This document shows positions 11,811-24,050 of a stretch of 64,000 nt of DNA, in pieces (position 1 is the stretch's first letter; each line of letters starts with the position of its first letter). Under the pieces are notes generated by a model, which did not search any database, was not told where the DNA came from, and worked only from the letters and a program-made list of their open reading frames with translations. The DNA is from Euglena gracilis. Taxonomy: Eukaryota; Euglenida; Euglenophyceae; Euglenales. A program made the translations under genes and the position numbers. The stretch is taken from positions 56,087,453-56,151,452 of the forward strand of contig CP154955.1 of NCBI GenBank assembly GCA_039621445.1, read 5' to 3'.

Positions 11811-13585
11811 GCCCCGACGTACAGTGGGGGGGGGGTACTGGCTAGTCGACCGACTAGTCGGTCGACTAGTTCACCGACTACTAGTCGACCGACTAGTCGG
11901 TGGGGGGAACTGGCTAGTCGGTCGACTAGTCGACCGACTAGCCACTCTAATGTACCAAAAGGGGGGGTCACCGACTTTTTAAGCCCCCCCCCCTCCAATA
12001 CTGATTTGCCTTGTTTGGCCAAAAATTTCGTTGAACATATTTCAAACAGCGAAAAACGCAGCATAAACATCCCTTTTGTTTATCAACTGTCCCAGGGCCC
12101 CAAAATAACAAAATCCCTTGTGTTGCCGAACCGTTTTGGAAGCCAATCCCTTTTGTTGCTCAACTGTTCCAGGGCCCCAAAATAACAAAATCCCTTGTGT
12201 TGCCGAACCGTTTTGGAAGCCAATCCCTTTTGTTGCTCAACTGTCCCAGGGCCCCAAAATAACAAAATCCCTTGTGTTGCCGAACCGTTTTGGAAGCCAA
12301 TCCCTTTTGTTGCTCAACTGTTCCAGGGCCCCAAAATAACAAAATCCCTTGTGTTGCCGAACCGTTTTGGAAGCCAATCCCTTTTGTTGCTCAACTGTCC
12401 CGGGGCCCCAAAATAACAAAATCCCTTGTGTTGCCGAACCGTTTTGGAAGCCAATCCCTTTTGTTGCTCAACTGTCCCGGGGCCCCAAAATAACAAAATC
12501 CCTTGTGTTGCCGAACCGTTTTGGAAGCCAATCCCTTTTGTTGCTCAACTGTCCCAGGGCCCCAAAATAACAAAATCCCTTGTGTTGCCGAACCGTTTTG
12601 GAAGCCAATCCCTTTTGTTGCTCAACTGTCCCAGGGCCCCAAAATAACAAAATCCCTTGTGTTGCCGAACCGTTTTGGAAGCCAATCCCTTTTGTTGCTC
12701 AACTGTTCCAGGGCCCCAAAATAACAAAATCCCTTGTGTTGCCGAACCGTTTTGGAAGCCAATCCCTTTTGTTGCTCAACTGTTCCAGGGCCCCAAAATA
12801 ACAAAATCCCTTGTGTTGCCGAACCGTTTTGGAAGCCAATCCCTTTTGTTGCTCAACTGTTCCGGGGCCCCAAAATAACAAAATCCCTTGTGTTGCCGAA
12901 CCGTTTTGGAAGCCAATCCCTTTTGTTGCTCAACTGTCCCAGGGCCCCAAAATAACAAAATCCCTTGTGTTGCCGAACCGTTTTGGAAGCCAATCCCTTT
13001 TGTTGCTCAACTGTTCCGGGGCCCCAAAATAACAAAATCCCTTGTGTTGCCGAACCGTTTTGGAAGCGAATCCCTTTTGCTGCCCAACTGTCCCACGGCC
13101 CCAAAATAACAAAATCCCTTCTGTTGCCGAACCGTTTTGGAAGCCAATCCCTTTTGTTGCTCAATTGTTCCGGGGCCCCAAAATAACAAAATCCCTTGTG
13201 TTGCCGAACCGTTTTGGAAGCCAATTCCTTTTGTTGCTCAACTGTCCCAGGGCCCCAAAATAACAAAATCCTTTGTGTTGACAACTTTGAAGGCTTTAGA
13301 CGTGTTTTCTTTGAAATTCTAGTTCAAAACAAGGCAAATCAATGTTGGGGGGGGGCTTAAAAGGTCGGTGACCCCCCCTTTTGGTACATTAGAGTGGCTA
13401 GTCGGTCGACTAGTCGACCGACTAGTCGACCGACTAGCCAGTTGCTCCCATAGCCAGTACCCCCCCCCCCTGGAACCGACTAGGCCACCGACTAGTCGGT
13501 CGACTAGTCGGTAGGGGTACTGGCTAGTCGACCGACTAGTCGGTCGACTAGCCAGTACCCCCCCCCCAGTCTAAATATTGGGGGC
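11811..13585. mobile_element. Foldback-type element with long terminal inverted repeats and an internal satellite
   Basis: The 11811-12010 end and the 13330-13585 end are inverted copies. Both have GGGGGGG then TACTGGCTAGTCGACCGAC, palindromic CGACTAGTCGGT units, GCCACTCTAATGTACCAAAA, a C-run and GCCTTGTTT. The outermost bases are GCCCC at the left and its complement GGGGC at the right. The 12-bp word GTTACCTTGGGC sits immediately outside both ends (11799-11810 and 13586-13597) and reads as a target-site duplication. There is no transposase ORF, so it would be non-autonomous. Long inverted repeats built of short units are typical of foldback elements, and a 9-12 bp duplication would fit Mutator-like mobilisation. 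That last assignment is inference. Confidence 0.8.
12071..13283. repeat. 77-bp tandem repeat array, about 15.7 copies
   Basis: Units begin CCCTTTTGTTGCTCAACTG and contain GGGCCCCAAAATAACAAAAT and GCCGAACCGTTTTGGAAGCC. Neighbouring units differ at only a few positions (TCCCAGGG, TTCCAGGG, TCCCGGGG variants); the last four are most diverged. A 77-bp period is not a multiple of three, so the regular ladder of open frames on both strands is an artefact. Confidence 0.97.
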
Positions 13586-13910
13586 GTTACCTTGGGCCTG
13601 CATCGCTGGCTTTTCTTTTGGAAAGCCCATTACACCCCCCCACTGAGGGGGGAGGGGAAGACGTCACTCCCCTTGTGCTCGCTGATTTATCAAATGACAA
13701 CCTCTGGGGGGAAGGTATTTTGCACATCCATGTTGGCAATCAATTCGACAAAAAGGTGAGGGTGTCTTCCTGAAAAAAAGAGTTTTTGCGTCCTCACTGT
13801 GGGGGCAAAGGTCGCCTGGAAGCAAGGGAATCTGCGGGTACATCTCATTTTGGTCTCTCTCTACCAAAGAAGAGGGCCAGTAAGGCCAGCAGAGCACTTG
13901 TACATTGACG
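13330..13910. other. Right end of the foldback element and flanking spacer
   Basis: To 13585 this is the right inverted repeat. From 13598 there is unique-looking sequence with a C-run and G-run around 13630-13660 and no supported gene. Confidence 0.5.
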
Positions 13911-13916
13911 AGCTGT

Positions 13917-14172
13917 TGTTGCCATTGATGCTGTTGGGTCTATTGTTTTTGTGGGGTTTGCAGATGCTCAGGGTGGGCTGTGCATATTTTGATCACACCG
14001 TAACCCTATTTTGTCCACCGTGCAACACAGGGCGGGGAAATACGTGAACAACTACATTGCAGATCACATATCCCGGCCAACGGTCAGCTTTGCACCCTCC
14101 GGACTCGGAGGGGTTGGGGTGCACGCAGCCTCCATTCTGTGTCTCGCCGTTTCCTCCAGCAGCTGACCTGGT
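13917..14172 (+). other. Two exon-like coding islands, unknown product
   Basis: 13917-13990 reads VVAIDAVGSIVFVGFADAQG in one frame; 14031-14172 reads YVNNYIADHISRPTVSF then GLGGVGVHAASILCLAVS and a stop in another. Both show strong purine-N-pyrimidine codon structure. A 50-60 nt intron-like stretch ending CAACACAG separates them, but I could not find a splice pair that keeps the frame. No family is recognised. Confidence 0.25.
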
Positions 14173-14653
14173 CCCAAATCGGAACGCAAGAAAGTAGGGG
14201 CGGGCATGAAGGCCTTGGGGGTGTGGTTGCCAACCACGAATCTCTCACACAGGCATTCATTCGTCGCAGGTCATTAAATAAATAAAAAAAACGATTTGGA
14301 ACTAATTTGCTTTTTCTAAAAAAAGCACACGAGTAATTTTTTTTAAGACCGGGGGGAGGGGGGTCCCCTACACCCACCCACCCCTTGGGCCCCCCCGGGG
14401 GGGGTCCCGGGGGACCCAGTCACTTTCCCCCGAAAATGGCCAAACTCGCGAAAAATGCTAAAAATAGCACTTTTTCAAAAAAATTTGGTGCCTTCGGCAC
14501 CGGAGAATATTTCCCACTCCATATATATCCACTATATATCTGGGGGGGGGGGGCTTGGCTGGACCCACCCACCCTACCTCCCTGGGGGCCCATGACTAAA
14601 TAAAAAAAAACCCCTGGTGCCCACCACAAAACGCCACCTTCGCGTCCAGTGCA

Positions 14654-14800
14654 GGTTAATGCCTGGTCTCACCCAGAGGCCAGCACAGATCAACATCAGT
14701 GGGATCATGACATCGAGCGTTGTGGAGTGGTCCCATTCATCAGGAAAACCCAGATCTTCAAGCCAGGCAGAAGACATTACACCTCTTCCGGGCGGTACTA
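14654..14800 (+). other. Exon-like coding island, unknown product
   Basis: After a possible acceptor (CAGTGCAG at 14646-14653) the plus strand reads VNAWSHPEASTDQHQWDHDI then ERCGVVPFIRKTQIFKPGRR. The composition is protein-like and unlike the flanking G-runs. No domain is recognised. Confidence 0.25.
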
Positions 14801-16119
14801 AACAAAACAAAAATACCAATCGTAGCATATTCAATGAAAAAAACCACAAGGAAAGATGGCGGGAAGATGGCCATATTTTGGCAGAAACAGGTCGGCTTCG
14901 GGGGGGGGGGAGCGATTTCTGGAATCCTTGGACCATTAAAGACCCCTCTCGGGGGAGGGTCCCATGGGCTGGCCAGAAAAAGGTTCTGGCTGGAAAAAAG
15001 GTGCTGGCTGGACCCCAGGTCCAGGGGGGGGGGGGTCCAGCCGGCTGGGAGCTGGACCCAGACGGTTCCCAAAAAATGCCCAAAAAGGCTCAAATCCAGC
15101 TGTGTTGGCATTTTTCAGCCAAAATTTGGAGATGAAGACCCCAAAATGCCATTTGGGAGGGGGGGTCTAGCCAGCCAGCACCTTTTTTTTCAAGCAGAAC
15201 CTCCCAGCTGGGCTGCAGACCCCCCCTTAAAATTCCGCCGAATCAAGTTCGGCAAAGCCGGGCTGGACTGAAAAAAAAATTCGGCGCAAAGCACCGAAAT
15301 CTTTGAAAACGGTCGGGAGAGAGTCTTAATGGTTAATTGGTGTTTACAAAAAAGTTCACCCCCTCCAGAGGGCACTAAATGAATCTATGGTCTCGCCAGG
15401 GTGGTTGAGGGCCCAAAATCTTTGGCATTCCCCCTCCAAAAGAGCTCTGGTACGAAACAGGGCCCAAGCGTCATGGGTGGATTGGTAAATAAAAGAGGTG
15501 AAAAAGCGACTTCGATGACCCCTCAGCATCTCCAGGATGGTTTCAATTCACTTGCACCTTCATTTTCTGAAAGCGTTGAATCCAGATCCGATGGACAGAT
15601 GTACCAAGGCAGAGAAAAATTATTGTGCATGTTGGAATGAAGTGATTGGCTGCCCGAAAAGGAAACAATCATTCCATCAAACATTCTGTCTTGTGTGGGT
15701 TGTGTCTGGATTGCATTTTGGGCAACAAGCCAGAAGAAAAAAGATTGGCAAAAGAAGAAGAAAGATGGCAAATTATCTTTTGGATCTGATGCTGCCCTTG
15801 GCTGTTTTTAATTCATCGACAAACACCTAAAAAAAGATTCTTCGGGGTTTTAAAAATCAAGCGGAAATGAAGTCGCTTCAACCTGACACAGCGAAATAGG
15901 GACTCCATCATCTAGTGCGAAAATGTTCGTCCTCAAAGCATGCGTGCTGTGCTTCTGAAATGTGCACAATCAGCACAATGTGTTTATTTTTCAATCAACA
16001 ATATTTTTGGCATATGGGTGAATGCACTTTCTTCGAGAAAACAAAAAAAAACATATTTTTTCTTTGGGTGGAGGGCATTTTTCCAGCAGCTCCTCTTCTC
16101 TTCCCTGTCCTAATCATGG

Positions 16120-16330
16120 GATGGTCACTGTGTGCATCGCAGATGCCGTCCTGGCATTGGCCACGCGGATCGCCCTGAACACCTCACTGGGCTCCACGCT
16201 GATTCCCTTGCCAAACTTCACCACAAATTCGTCCGTGTCCAGCTTCAGGAAATGGGACAGGCCAGCGTGGTACTCCCCCCACCTGTCCTTGACACGCCAG
16301 AAAATGGGGGAAATGCGGTTGACACCAGGT
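16120..16330 (-). other. Exon-like coding island with strong codon signal
   Basis: The minus strand reads ISPIFWRVKDRWGEYHAGLS, HFLKLDTDEFVVKFGKGISV and EPSEVFRAIRVANARTA, about 65 codons with nearly all third positions G or C. This is the clearest non-transposon coding signal in the first 29 kb. No splice sites or domain could be assigned, so it may be one exon of a host gene or the remnant of one. Confidence 0.35.
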
Positions 16331-17533
16331 GTGTCAAAGATGTGACCAGCCGTGTCAAAGATGGGGGGATGTACTTTCCTCACCACCAGAGTCGGGGACC
16401 AAGAAGCTCAAAGATAGCCCGTTTGGCTACATGTTGTTTATACTTGCAAAGGTTGGGGAGCGATGGCAAAAGTTGATAGTTTTGAGGGAAAATATGGGCC
16501 CGAGCCCACCAAGTGCTTTTTCACAGTCAATTATTTGTGGGAACGGCCAGAAAAACCAACGACATGGACTACCTCCCCGGACCACCCGCCCAACTGGTTT
16601 TTTTGAAGGTGGAAAGTCACCCCCTATGGAGGTGGCATGGCTCTGGTCGAAGTGTGCAATCCCCGGCTTAAATCCTCCAAGAGTCCCGACCTCCGGCGGT
16701 TTTCATCCAGGGTCACATTATGCCTGTTGCCTTTTTTTTTTGCATTGGTTATCAAAGCAATTGGAACCAAATCATTGATTAGCATGTCTAATCACCCCCA
16801 GGTTGTTTTGGCAGCGACTGATTTGGTTTTGGCTCTGGATCATACCATTGTTTAAGGTGTGCCCCCCCCCCAGAGTGACTGACTGGTTTTTGGCTCCAGA
16901 CCCCCCCCCCGAGGGGGGTCGGCCAGGAATGGTTGAAAGTGGCCCACCTTGGATTTTTGGCCAAAATTCCTTTATTTTGAGCCATTTTTGGCCGAGTGAC
17001 AAAAGTGACCAACCCTCCCACCCCCCCCTGGGGGGGAGTTGGTGTTTCAAAAGTGGCTGAATGGGTTTTTTTTTGAAGTAGAGAGGGGTATGGAGGGAGA
17101 GATATATTTTCTCTGATCAGCGGTGTCAATTGGCCACAAAAAAAAAAGGAAATCCGCCGAGGTCACCATTCCACAAAATGTTAAACAAGTTAGCCAGAAA
17201 CCTATTTTTTTAAATTAAAACAAAGAAGATAGAAAAGATAGAAAGAAGACAAAAATAACAAAGAACAACCCTGTCCAGTGCAAGCCCGGGAAACGCCTCT
17301 TTCTGCTGCGCTCGGCCACCTTGGTCCTCTAAAACAACCGGTCTGGTACACCATTTAAGGGGATCCATCCCACCAGCGCATTTTGCCCAACAGTTATGAA
17401 GGGCGGCAGGGTGACAGGCACAATTCCACCTGAAGGTGCCGGAAAGCAGAAATCACTGCCCCGGCTGAGATAGAATGGTCACTGTGTAATGGCAAAAAAA
17501 CCTGAAAATTTTTGAGTTGAAGCATCAGCCTGG

Positions 17534-17748
17534 TCAATCTGCGCTCCAGCGCAAGAGATCAAACATCGCATCCATGACGACGTTGATAGTGTTCAGCCCT
17601 CCTGACGTCTTCAGCACAGTTAGCCCCAGCCGCTGCATTTTTTGAAGAAACTTAAGAGGTTCGCGTTGAGTACTTTCATCAAGGACAGGGAGTCGGTTCG
17701 TGAGGTTCGGCTCAGGGTTGGGAGCATACAATTTTTCTGAACCCCTGG
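17534..17748 (-). other. Exon-like coding island ending in a stop codon
   Basis: The minus strand reads NPEPNLTNRLPVLDESTQ, REPLKFLQKMQRLGLTVLK and TSGGLNTINVVMDAMFDLLR, then WSAD and a TGA at 17534. It would fit a terminal exon; GGTTCAG just upstream (17748) could be the acceptor. No family recognised. Confidence 0.3.
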
Positions 17749-18984
17749 GGCTGGGGGGACACTTCCACTCTTCCCAAAACCAGTTGGTGACCCCCCCCGG
17801 GGGTCGGCCACTCTGAATCCAAAAGTAAAATGACCACAAACAAAAAAAGCCAAAAAAGATTTCCGGCGCCTTCAGCGCCGGGTCACTTTAGTGCTGTTTT
17901 GCCGACCCCCTCCCCGGGGGAGGGAGGGAGGGAGGGGTCCCCCTGGGGGAGGCCAAAAACCAGTCATTCACTCTGAAAAAACCAATCACCCACCCCACCG
18001 GGGGGGGGGGGGTCGGCAGTGACTGACAATTGAATTGTTGGCAGAATGCGGTTGGAGGAAGGCCAAGGTGTCAGGCTGGCACAAAACGAATCGGTTCAAA
18101 GTCAAAAAAAAAGTGGGAGGGTTGAAAACATCAACTATTTCCACCATTTACTTCCAGGCAAAGATTGAGTCAAATGAAATTCTTTGTCAACGACCCCTCC
18201 ATTTAGCATCCATTGAGAGATATCCACCAATTGAAGAAATATACAAATAAAAAAAAATGCTGAAATTAAAACTTTCGAATGACACACCATTCATTGAAAT
18301 ACGAGTGGGCATTTCCAGCCAAAATCTACAGGCACAAAAACCCAAAAGCAAAATCAGCCATTTTTGGCCAGATTTGACCCCTTCTGACAAAAATTTGGGC
18401 GGTCAGCGCCAAGAATTTTTTCGGCCCAGCCCAGCTTGGCAGGTCTGAGCTCCATGTCTGGGATGGGGGGCGGGGTCCACAGCCGGGCTTGCAGCCAGTG
18501 GTTGGGAAAAAAAGGTGGAAGAAAATTCTGGCTGGACCCCCCTTGAGGTGGAGGCCAGTCAAACCAACTGTCAGGATGCCCGAAAACTGGCAAAAGAAAT
18601 CCGACATCCAGTTGGGTGCCAAAATTCTGCCATAATTTGATGCAAAGCCCCCCCAAAAACCTCAAAAACACCAGTTTTGACAATTTTGACCTCCTCCCCC
18701 CCCTGGTTTTTTGGGCGCTTTGCGGCTCAGCCTGGCTGCACCAAGCTGGCCTGAGCTTTCTTTCAGTGGATCCCCCTCCAGAAGGGTTCCACAGCTCAGC
18801 TGGGAGTTGGGTGGGGAAAAACCGCTGGCCGGGTAAGGATGCGGGACAAACAATCAAAGCCAACGTGTCCATTCAGCCCTGTTTGGAACAACACCACTCT
18901 GACGACCTGCCTCGAAAAACGACACCATTTACATTTATAACAACCCACTCTGGATGATTCAGTAACTCAGAAATCAGATAGCAA

Positions 18985-19115
18985 CCCTGGTTAACAAAAC
19001 ACGATTCAAAAATTCAAAGTACTGTGGGCGACCCGCAAATGGGCCCCTTCCTACTCAACGACATCCTGACCGAGAACTATGAGATTCTTCAAGCCGAAGA
19101 TATGTGCATGATATA
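18985..19115 (+). pseudogene. Possible decayed reverse transcriptase fragment
   Basis: The plus strand reads KHDSKIQSTVGDPQMGPFLL then NDILTENYEILQAEDMCMI and a stop. GDPQMGPFLLNDIL resembles reverse transcriptase motif B (G-x-P-Q-x-G-P-L-L-F/L-N). No YxDD motif follows, so at most this is a fragment of a LINE. Confidence 0.25.
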
Positions 19116-20789
19116 AAACCCATAATCGTAGCATTGGCCCCCTCCAGGTCATCTCTTATGGCAATCTTTCTGGGATTCCTGTGTCCAGTCCTGTAGGGGG
19201 GGGGGGGGCTGATTGAGGGAAAGCTTCTTTTTACCCACCCGGGGAGGGGGGTGCCTTGTGGTATGGGGTGCCTGCCCATAGCAGGCACACCCCCCGGGGG
19301 GGGGGGGTCGGTTCTGAACCCCAGTGCCTGCCGAACCAGCCAATCTTCCATGTGCCCTACAACCCCAGAGGGTCGGATGGGTACCTTGGAGTGTCTGCCA
19401 AAGCAGGCAGGATCCCCCTTACTGTGATTGGATTGACCATACCTTAAAAATCAGCCTGAAATAGAGTCCAACAAACAATTTCAAATATTTTCGGTCACTT
19501 TATATTTCCAAAATCTTTTCGAGTTTGTGTCTGGAGTGGACCCTGACCCCCCAAAAGAGGAGGGTGGGTGAGTAAGGGGGGGGGGAGACGGGAAGACTTG
19601 AGGGGGGGGGGTCGGATCCCCCAACATGGAGGGGGTCAAACCACCCTCCTACCTCAAAACTGACATGGGCCCGCAAACTTTTCGGCTTTGTGGAAGGGGC
19701 AAAAAGCCGGATACCAGGCCAAAATCGGTCAAAAATCCACAGTTTTTGTTGAAAATAAATTTTAAAAAATGCTCATTTTTATTAAATTTATTAAATTTAT
19801 TTCATTTTTAAAACATAACCCTGCTCTCTCTCGCTCTCACCCCTTGTAACGCCGGTGCTCGAATCGGTTTTTGGTCGGTGTGCAAAAATGCGCGCATCGA
19901 CCCAAAAAAAGCTCAAGTGTGAGATGCGCCGCCTAAGATGATTCGCGATGGCAAATATTTTGTAACCATTGGGGTGAATGAAACCGACAAACCTAGATTT
20001 TTATGTGGAAAACACCAAAACAGCTCAAAAATGAGGAAAAAGGGCGGGTTTTGTCCATTTCCGGAGCACAGTGCCAGAAAAAATTTTTTTTGGAACCTGC
20101 CGAGGAGGGGGGGGGTGGGGGTGGACACCCTCTCCCAACACCTTGGGGTGGGAGGGTGGTCCGAACCCCCCCCTTACCACCTAGTCATTACTGAAAGGCT
20201 TCCCTGGGGGTGTCCCTGGTATCCCTGGGTGTAAGATTTTGGTATGGGTTGTCCTGGCAAACCAGCTGACTATCTGCAACCCGGGTTGGGTGGAAATGTT
20301 TCCCGTGGGCATGCTTTCTCCTCTGGCAGGAAGAGAGGCCTGGCTAATGGTCCTTATGCATCAACACAACCTTCACCACGTCCCGGCCGCGGCAGCGCAC
20401 CTTCTCATTGAGGGATGCGTCCAGAAGGTGCCCAGTCAGGATGCATGGCCACACCCCGCTTGACACCGACTTCGAGGTAGTGCGCCGGAGAGGCGGGGGG
20501 TCTCCCAGGGGTTTGTGTCCACACCGTTGGGAAGAACGCTGCCCCTGTCTGTTGGCATTAAAAATAAAGCCCAGTTTCAAATCCGAACCAGAAAAAAAAA
20601 AGATAAATGAACATGGCCAAAAATGTAATACAAAAAAAGGCAGACAATAAAAATTGACCATAGCCCCGCACAAAAATATATATATATTCGTCGCTGAAGG
20701 CACCAAAAGAAAATTCGGCGCTGCCGCAAATAAGGGAAGAGATGGGGGGGGGGTCCGTAAAGCCCTGTAAAGCCCTGTAAAGCCCCCGA

Positions 20790-21084
20790 GCGTTGAGAAT
20801 TATCGACAGTTTGGGGAACAAAATCCAAAATCAAGCAAGAGGGGAAAACAACATCACCCAACATGAAACTCTGCTCCCCTTTCCCCAGTGGCCTTTGGCT
20901 GAGAGGTTTGCAGATATTGTCATTCACATCCAACAAAAGACCCTCCGCTACCTTGGGGTTCATTGTTGCATTGCAAACACTGAACAAAGTGGTGAAGTTG
21001 AAACGTCCACAGAGATGGATCACGGCATCAATCGATTACAATGGAGAACCAGGATTCATCTCACCTCACAAAAAAAAAAGGATT
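20790..21084 (+). other. Coding-like island, strand uncertain
   Basis: The plus strand gives about 95 codons including ENNITQHETLLPFPQWPLAE and RFADIVIHIQQKTLRYLGVH. The minus strand is also open across the same bases, so I cannot fix the strand. The LAERFADIVIHIQQK text vaguely resembles the stretch before reverse transcriptase in some LINEs; this is weak. Confidence 0.2.
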
Positions 21085-21089
21085 GATTT

Positions 21090-23400
21090 GCAGTCAGTTG
21101 AACAAAGAAGACCTGAGAAACTCGGCATGGGAGGTTATTTTTTGGAATGTCAATATGAATCCAGGGAGTTCAGGAATTTATTTAAATGTTTTGTATTGAA
21201 ACAAACTTACTTGATATTTAGTCGGGATTGATTGCCAATTCTTCTCGCGTGTCAACACACCCAAAAGATGTGTCGGTGCCAAGCATCGGTCAGTTTTTGT
21301 TTCAACCAACCTTTTTGATGAAAAAGCACTCGTTCCTGCCTGGCACTTGCACCCAATCACCCAAAGACCAACCAAATGATGGGGAATGGATGAGCTTCTG
21401 GCCTCATTGTGCTGCGGAATTAAAGGCGTTAAACATCTTGAAATAGTTGAATACAAATACAACTCGCTTTTGCCCACCTGTTACTTGAGAGGAGTATTCC
21501 TGTTGCAAAAACTCTATGTAATTTCCCTTTTAACATATTTTTGTCCCTTTTTTTGGACGCTGTCTCGGTAAAACAATAACCACAACTGCAGCAGCAGCAG
21601 CACAATGGCAAAAACCAGGTGAAAAATAAAGTAAACAAATGAACAAACAATTGATCAATTAATAAATAATTGAATAAATGACATGAACATAACCATATTT
21701 TCAAAAAAAGAAATCATTTGTTACAAAGCAACACACAATCCCTCAGAAACAGACGCAAAAACAAAAATATGGATTCATAATGCAGAGAGTCCAATCAACA
21801 TTTCAAAATTCTAACAGGGGATTTCTAAAGCACGCCAAGCAGGGTGGTCCTAAAAAAAGCCCCAGCACATTCAATGAAAAATTCACAGGAAAAAGAACCG
21901 AAATAGACCATATTTTTTTGGCAAAAAAAAACAGGTACACTTTGGGTGTGTGGCTTTTGACATCCTTGGACCATCAACCATCCACCCAAAATATCAAAAA
22001 AAATGCATTTTCCGACTGTTTGATTTTGATCCCATTCAAACCCCAATTTGGCCCTTCCCTTCAGCCCTTAAGGGGGTCCTTAAAGAAAAATAAACTTCCC
22101 GTCCTTTATGGGCTGTCCTCACACCAAGGGGGTCCAACTGGACGGAAGAAAAAGGAGGTGGTGGAAAAATGCCAGCTGGACCTGGACCGTGTCCAGGGAG
22201 TCAGGGGGGCATGGCCTCACAGGATGCAGCTGGGTGGTTCCCGAAAACTGCAAATCCAATTGGGCTGGAATTTTAGAAAAAAGCAAAAAAATAGAGATAA
22301 CCCCCCAAACACCATTTTCAATAATTTTTAGCGCTTTGTCCTGAATTTTTTTCTGGAAAAGCCCAGCTCAACAGGCTGTCCCAACTTTATTTAAAGTTGC
22401 CCCCCCTCCCGGCTGCAGCCAGCAAAAGATGCTGCCCCAATGCCACACAACACCCATCGTTAACAGCAACTTTCAATCGAGGGGCGACAAGGCATCTCAC
22501 ATGTAAAACCGGCAAAAAAAAATCAGATGATCAGCATTGACATCGGCCCAAAAGCGAAAAAGCGTGCAAAAGATTGGCATTTGGCGTGAAATTGGCCGTG
22601 AGTCTTCTAAAGCTGGTTTGGGCACGCAGCAAGAGCCCCGTCTTGTGTCCTACACGTCGATCGGGCGTGATGTTGGTGCCCTGAATGCCCTGACGCCTGA
22701 ACCAACGTTCAGGGCACAGTTTTCAATAGAGAACATTTTGTTCACTTTTGTATGATTTTTCTGGAAGATATGTTGAAAAACGCGATTGATGCTGTGGTCA
22801 AGGTGCACAGGGCAATGACCGATTGCAATGAGGACCATTTTGACCATGGTTGTTCATCATCGGTGTGCAGAACTCGACCAGCTCTGATAAAGTACAATGG
22901 ACACTGCCGAACAGTTGGTTTAAGCCCAATTTCAACAACAAACTCTTTGAAGGAGGTTGTGAACAACAATCAGGCTTGCTTTTCCCAGATTCTTTCAGAA
23001 CCTGTCCAGTCAAAATATACATAATGAAATAATGTACATGACGAAGAGGGGTTAACCCAAGATGCTTTCAACTTCCACGTTGGAAAGGGGGAAGCCAGCC
23101 CCACCCCAGAGCTATTCCGAATGGGAAAGGCTTGGGAGAATAGCTGTGGGGGGGACCATTCCCTCCCACACATACTTTTTGTAGGGGTCGCTAAGCAAAG
23201 GTATGGTCCTGAGCTCCAAGGTGGTACCAAATAGGGGGGGTTGATTGCACCCATTCCGTCCCTGGGACCCTTTGTTGCCCAGTGGGAACAGCTTGGGGGG
23301 GGGCCTTTTTTTGGAGGGAAACGTGGAAAAATGCACCCAAAGATGAAAATTTATGAGTTGGAAACTCATGGTTTTTGCACACGGGGGGGAGGGGGGGTCA
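21090..23400. other. Spacer without a supported gene
   Basis: Contains a degenerate copy of the GCGGTCCTTAA hairpin near 22060-22115 and CAGCTGGA modules near 22130-22260. Short open frames on both strands are not convincing. Confidence 0.4.
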
Positions 23401-23670
23401 CTTTCCACTCCGAAAAAACCAGTCAGTCACTTTTTTCGGCCAAGCCAACCAGTCACTTTACCCCCCGGGGGGTTCGGCCACTCAGGAAAACCAGTCACTT
23501 TTTGGCCATTCAGGGCCATTTTTGGCCAAAATTTTCTCAGGCGCCTTCGGCGCCAGTTGGCCACTCAGCCACTTTTGGGTGATTTCTGGCCTACCCCACC
23601 GGTCACGGCCAAAAAAACCAGTCAGTCACTCTGAAAAAACCAGTCAGTCCCCCCGTGGGGGGGGGTGAGG
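23390..23670. repeat. ACCAGTCA module cluster with a GCGCC hairpin
   Basis: Repeated AAACCAGTCA / TCGGCCACTCA words with a C6G6-type palindrome (near 23460) and the perfect hairpin GGCGCC-TTC-GGCGCC at 23540-23554. The same modules occur near 4990-5040, 16860-16930 and 17770-18010. Confidence 0.6.
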
Positions 23671-23734
23671 TAGACAGGTGTTCAGCAATGGTCTGTCCAG
23701 GACCTGCCTGGGTGTCAATTATGGGGTTAATGAT

Positions 23735-24050
23735 GGGGGGGGGGCGCCGCTCAACGTAAATACTTCCGCGCTTTGGGCGAGGAAAAAATCCTTGAGACCG
23801 GGGGGGGGGGTCGGCATGCCGTGGCGAGCCGTCCGGCTGGGGGGGGGGGGAGGGGGGGGTTTTTGGCGTGGGGAGGGGGGCCAGGATGGGGGGGGAGGGG
23901 TGCGCGGGGGTTTTCCAAGAAAATTTTCTTTGGCGCGGCTGACATGGCGTGGCGAGGGGGTCTGAAAAGGGGGGGGGGGGGGGGGGGTAAAATGGCGTGG
24001 CGAGGGGGTCGGTGAGGGGGGGGGGGAGGGGTGTGCCGACCCCCCGGGGT
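23735..24050. repeat. Extremely G-rich tract
   Basis: About 300 bp with many runs of 7 to 17 G on the plus strand, interspersed with TGGCGTGGCGAGG words. Open frames here are Gly/Arg or Pro/Ser artefacts. The strand could form G-quadruplexes. Confidence 0.85.

Noticed and set aside
12071-13283. CRISPR-like array
   Set aside because: Units are 77 bp and nearly identical over their whole length with no variable spacers, lying inside a foldback element in eukaryotic DNA. It is a satellite.
12118-13322. Ladder of open frames on both strands through the 77-bp array
   Set aside because: They repeat because the repeat lacks stops in several frames; they have no start context or protein logic.
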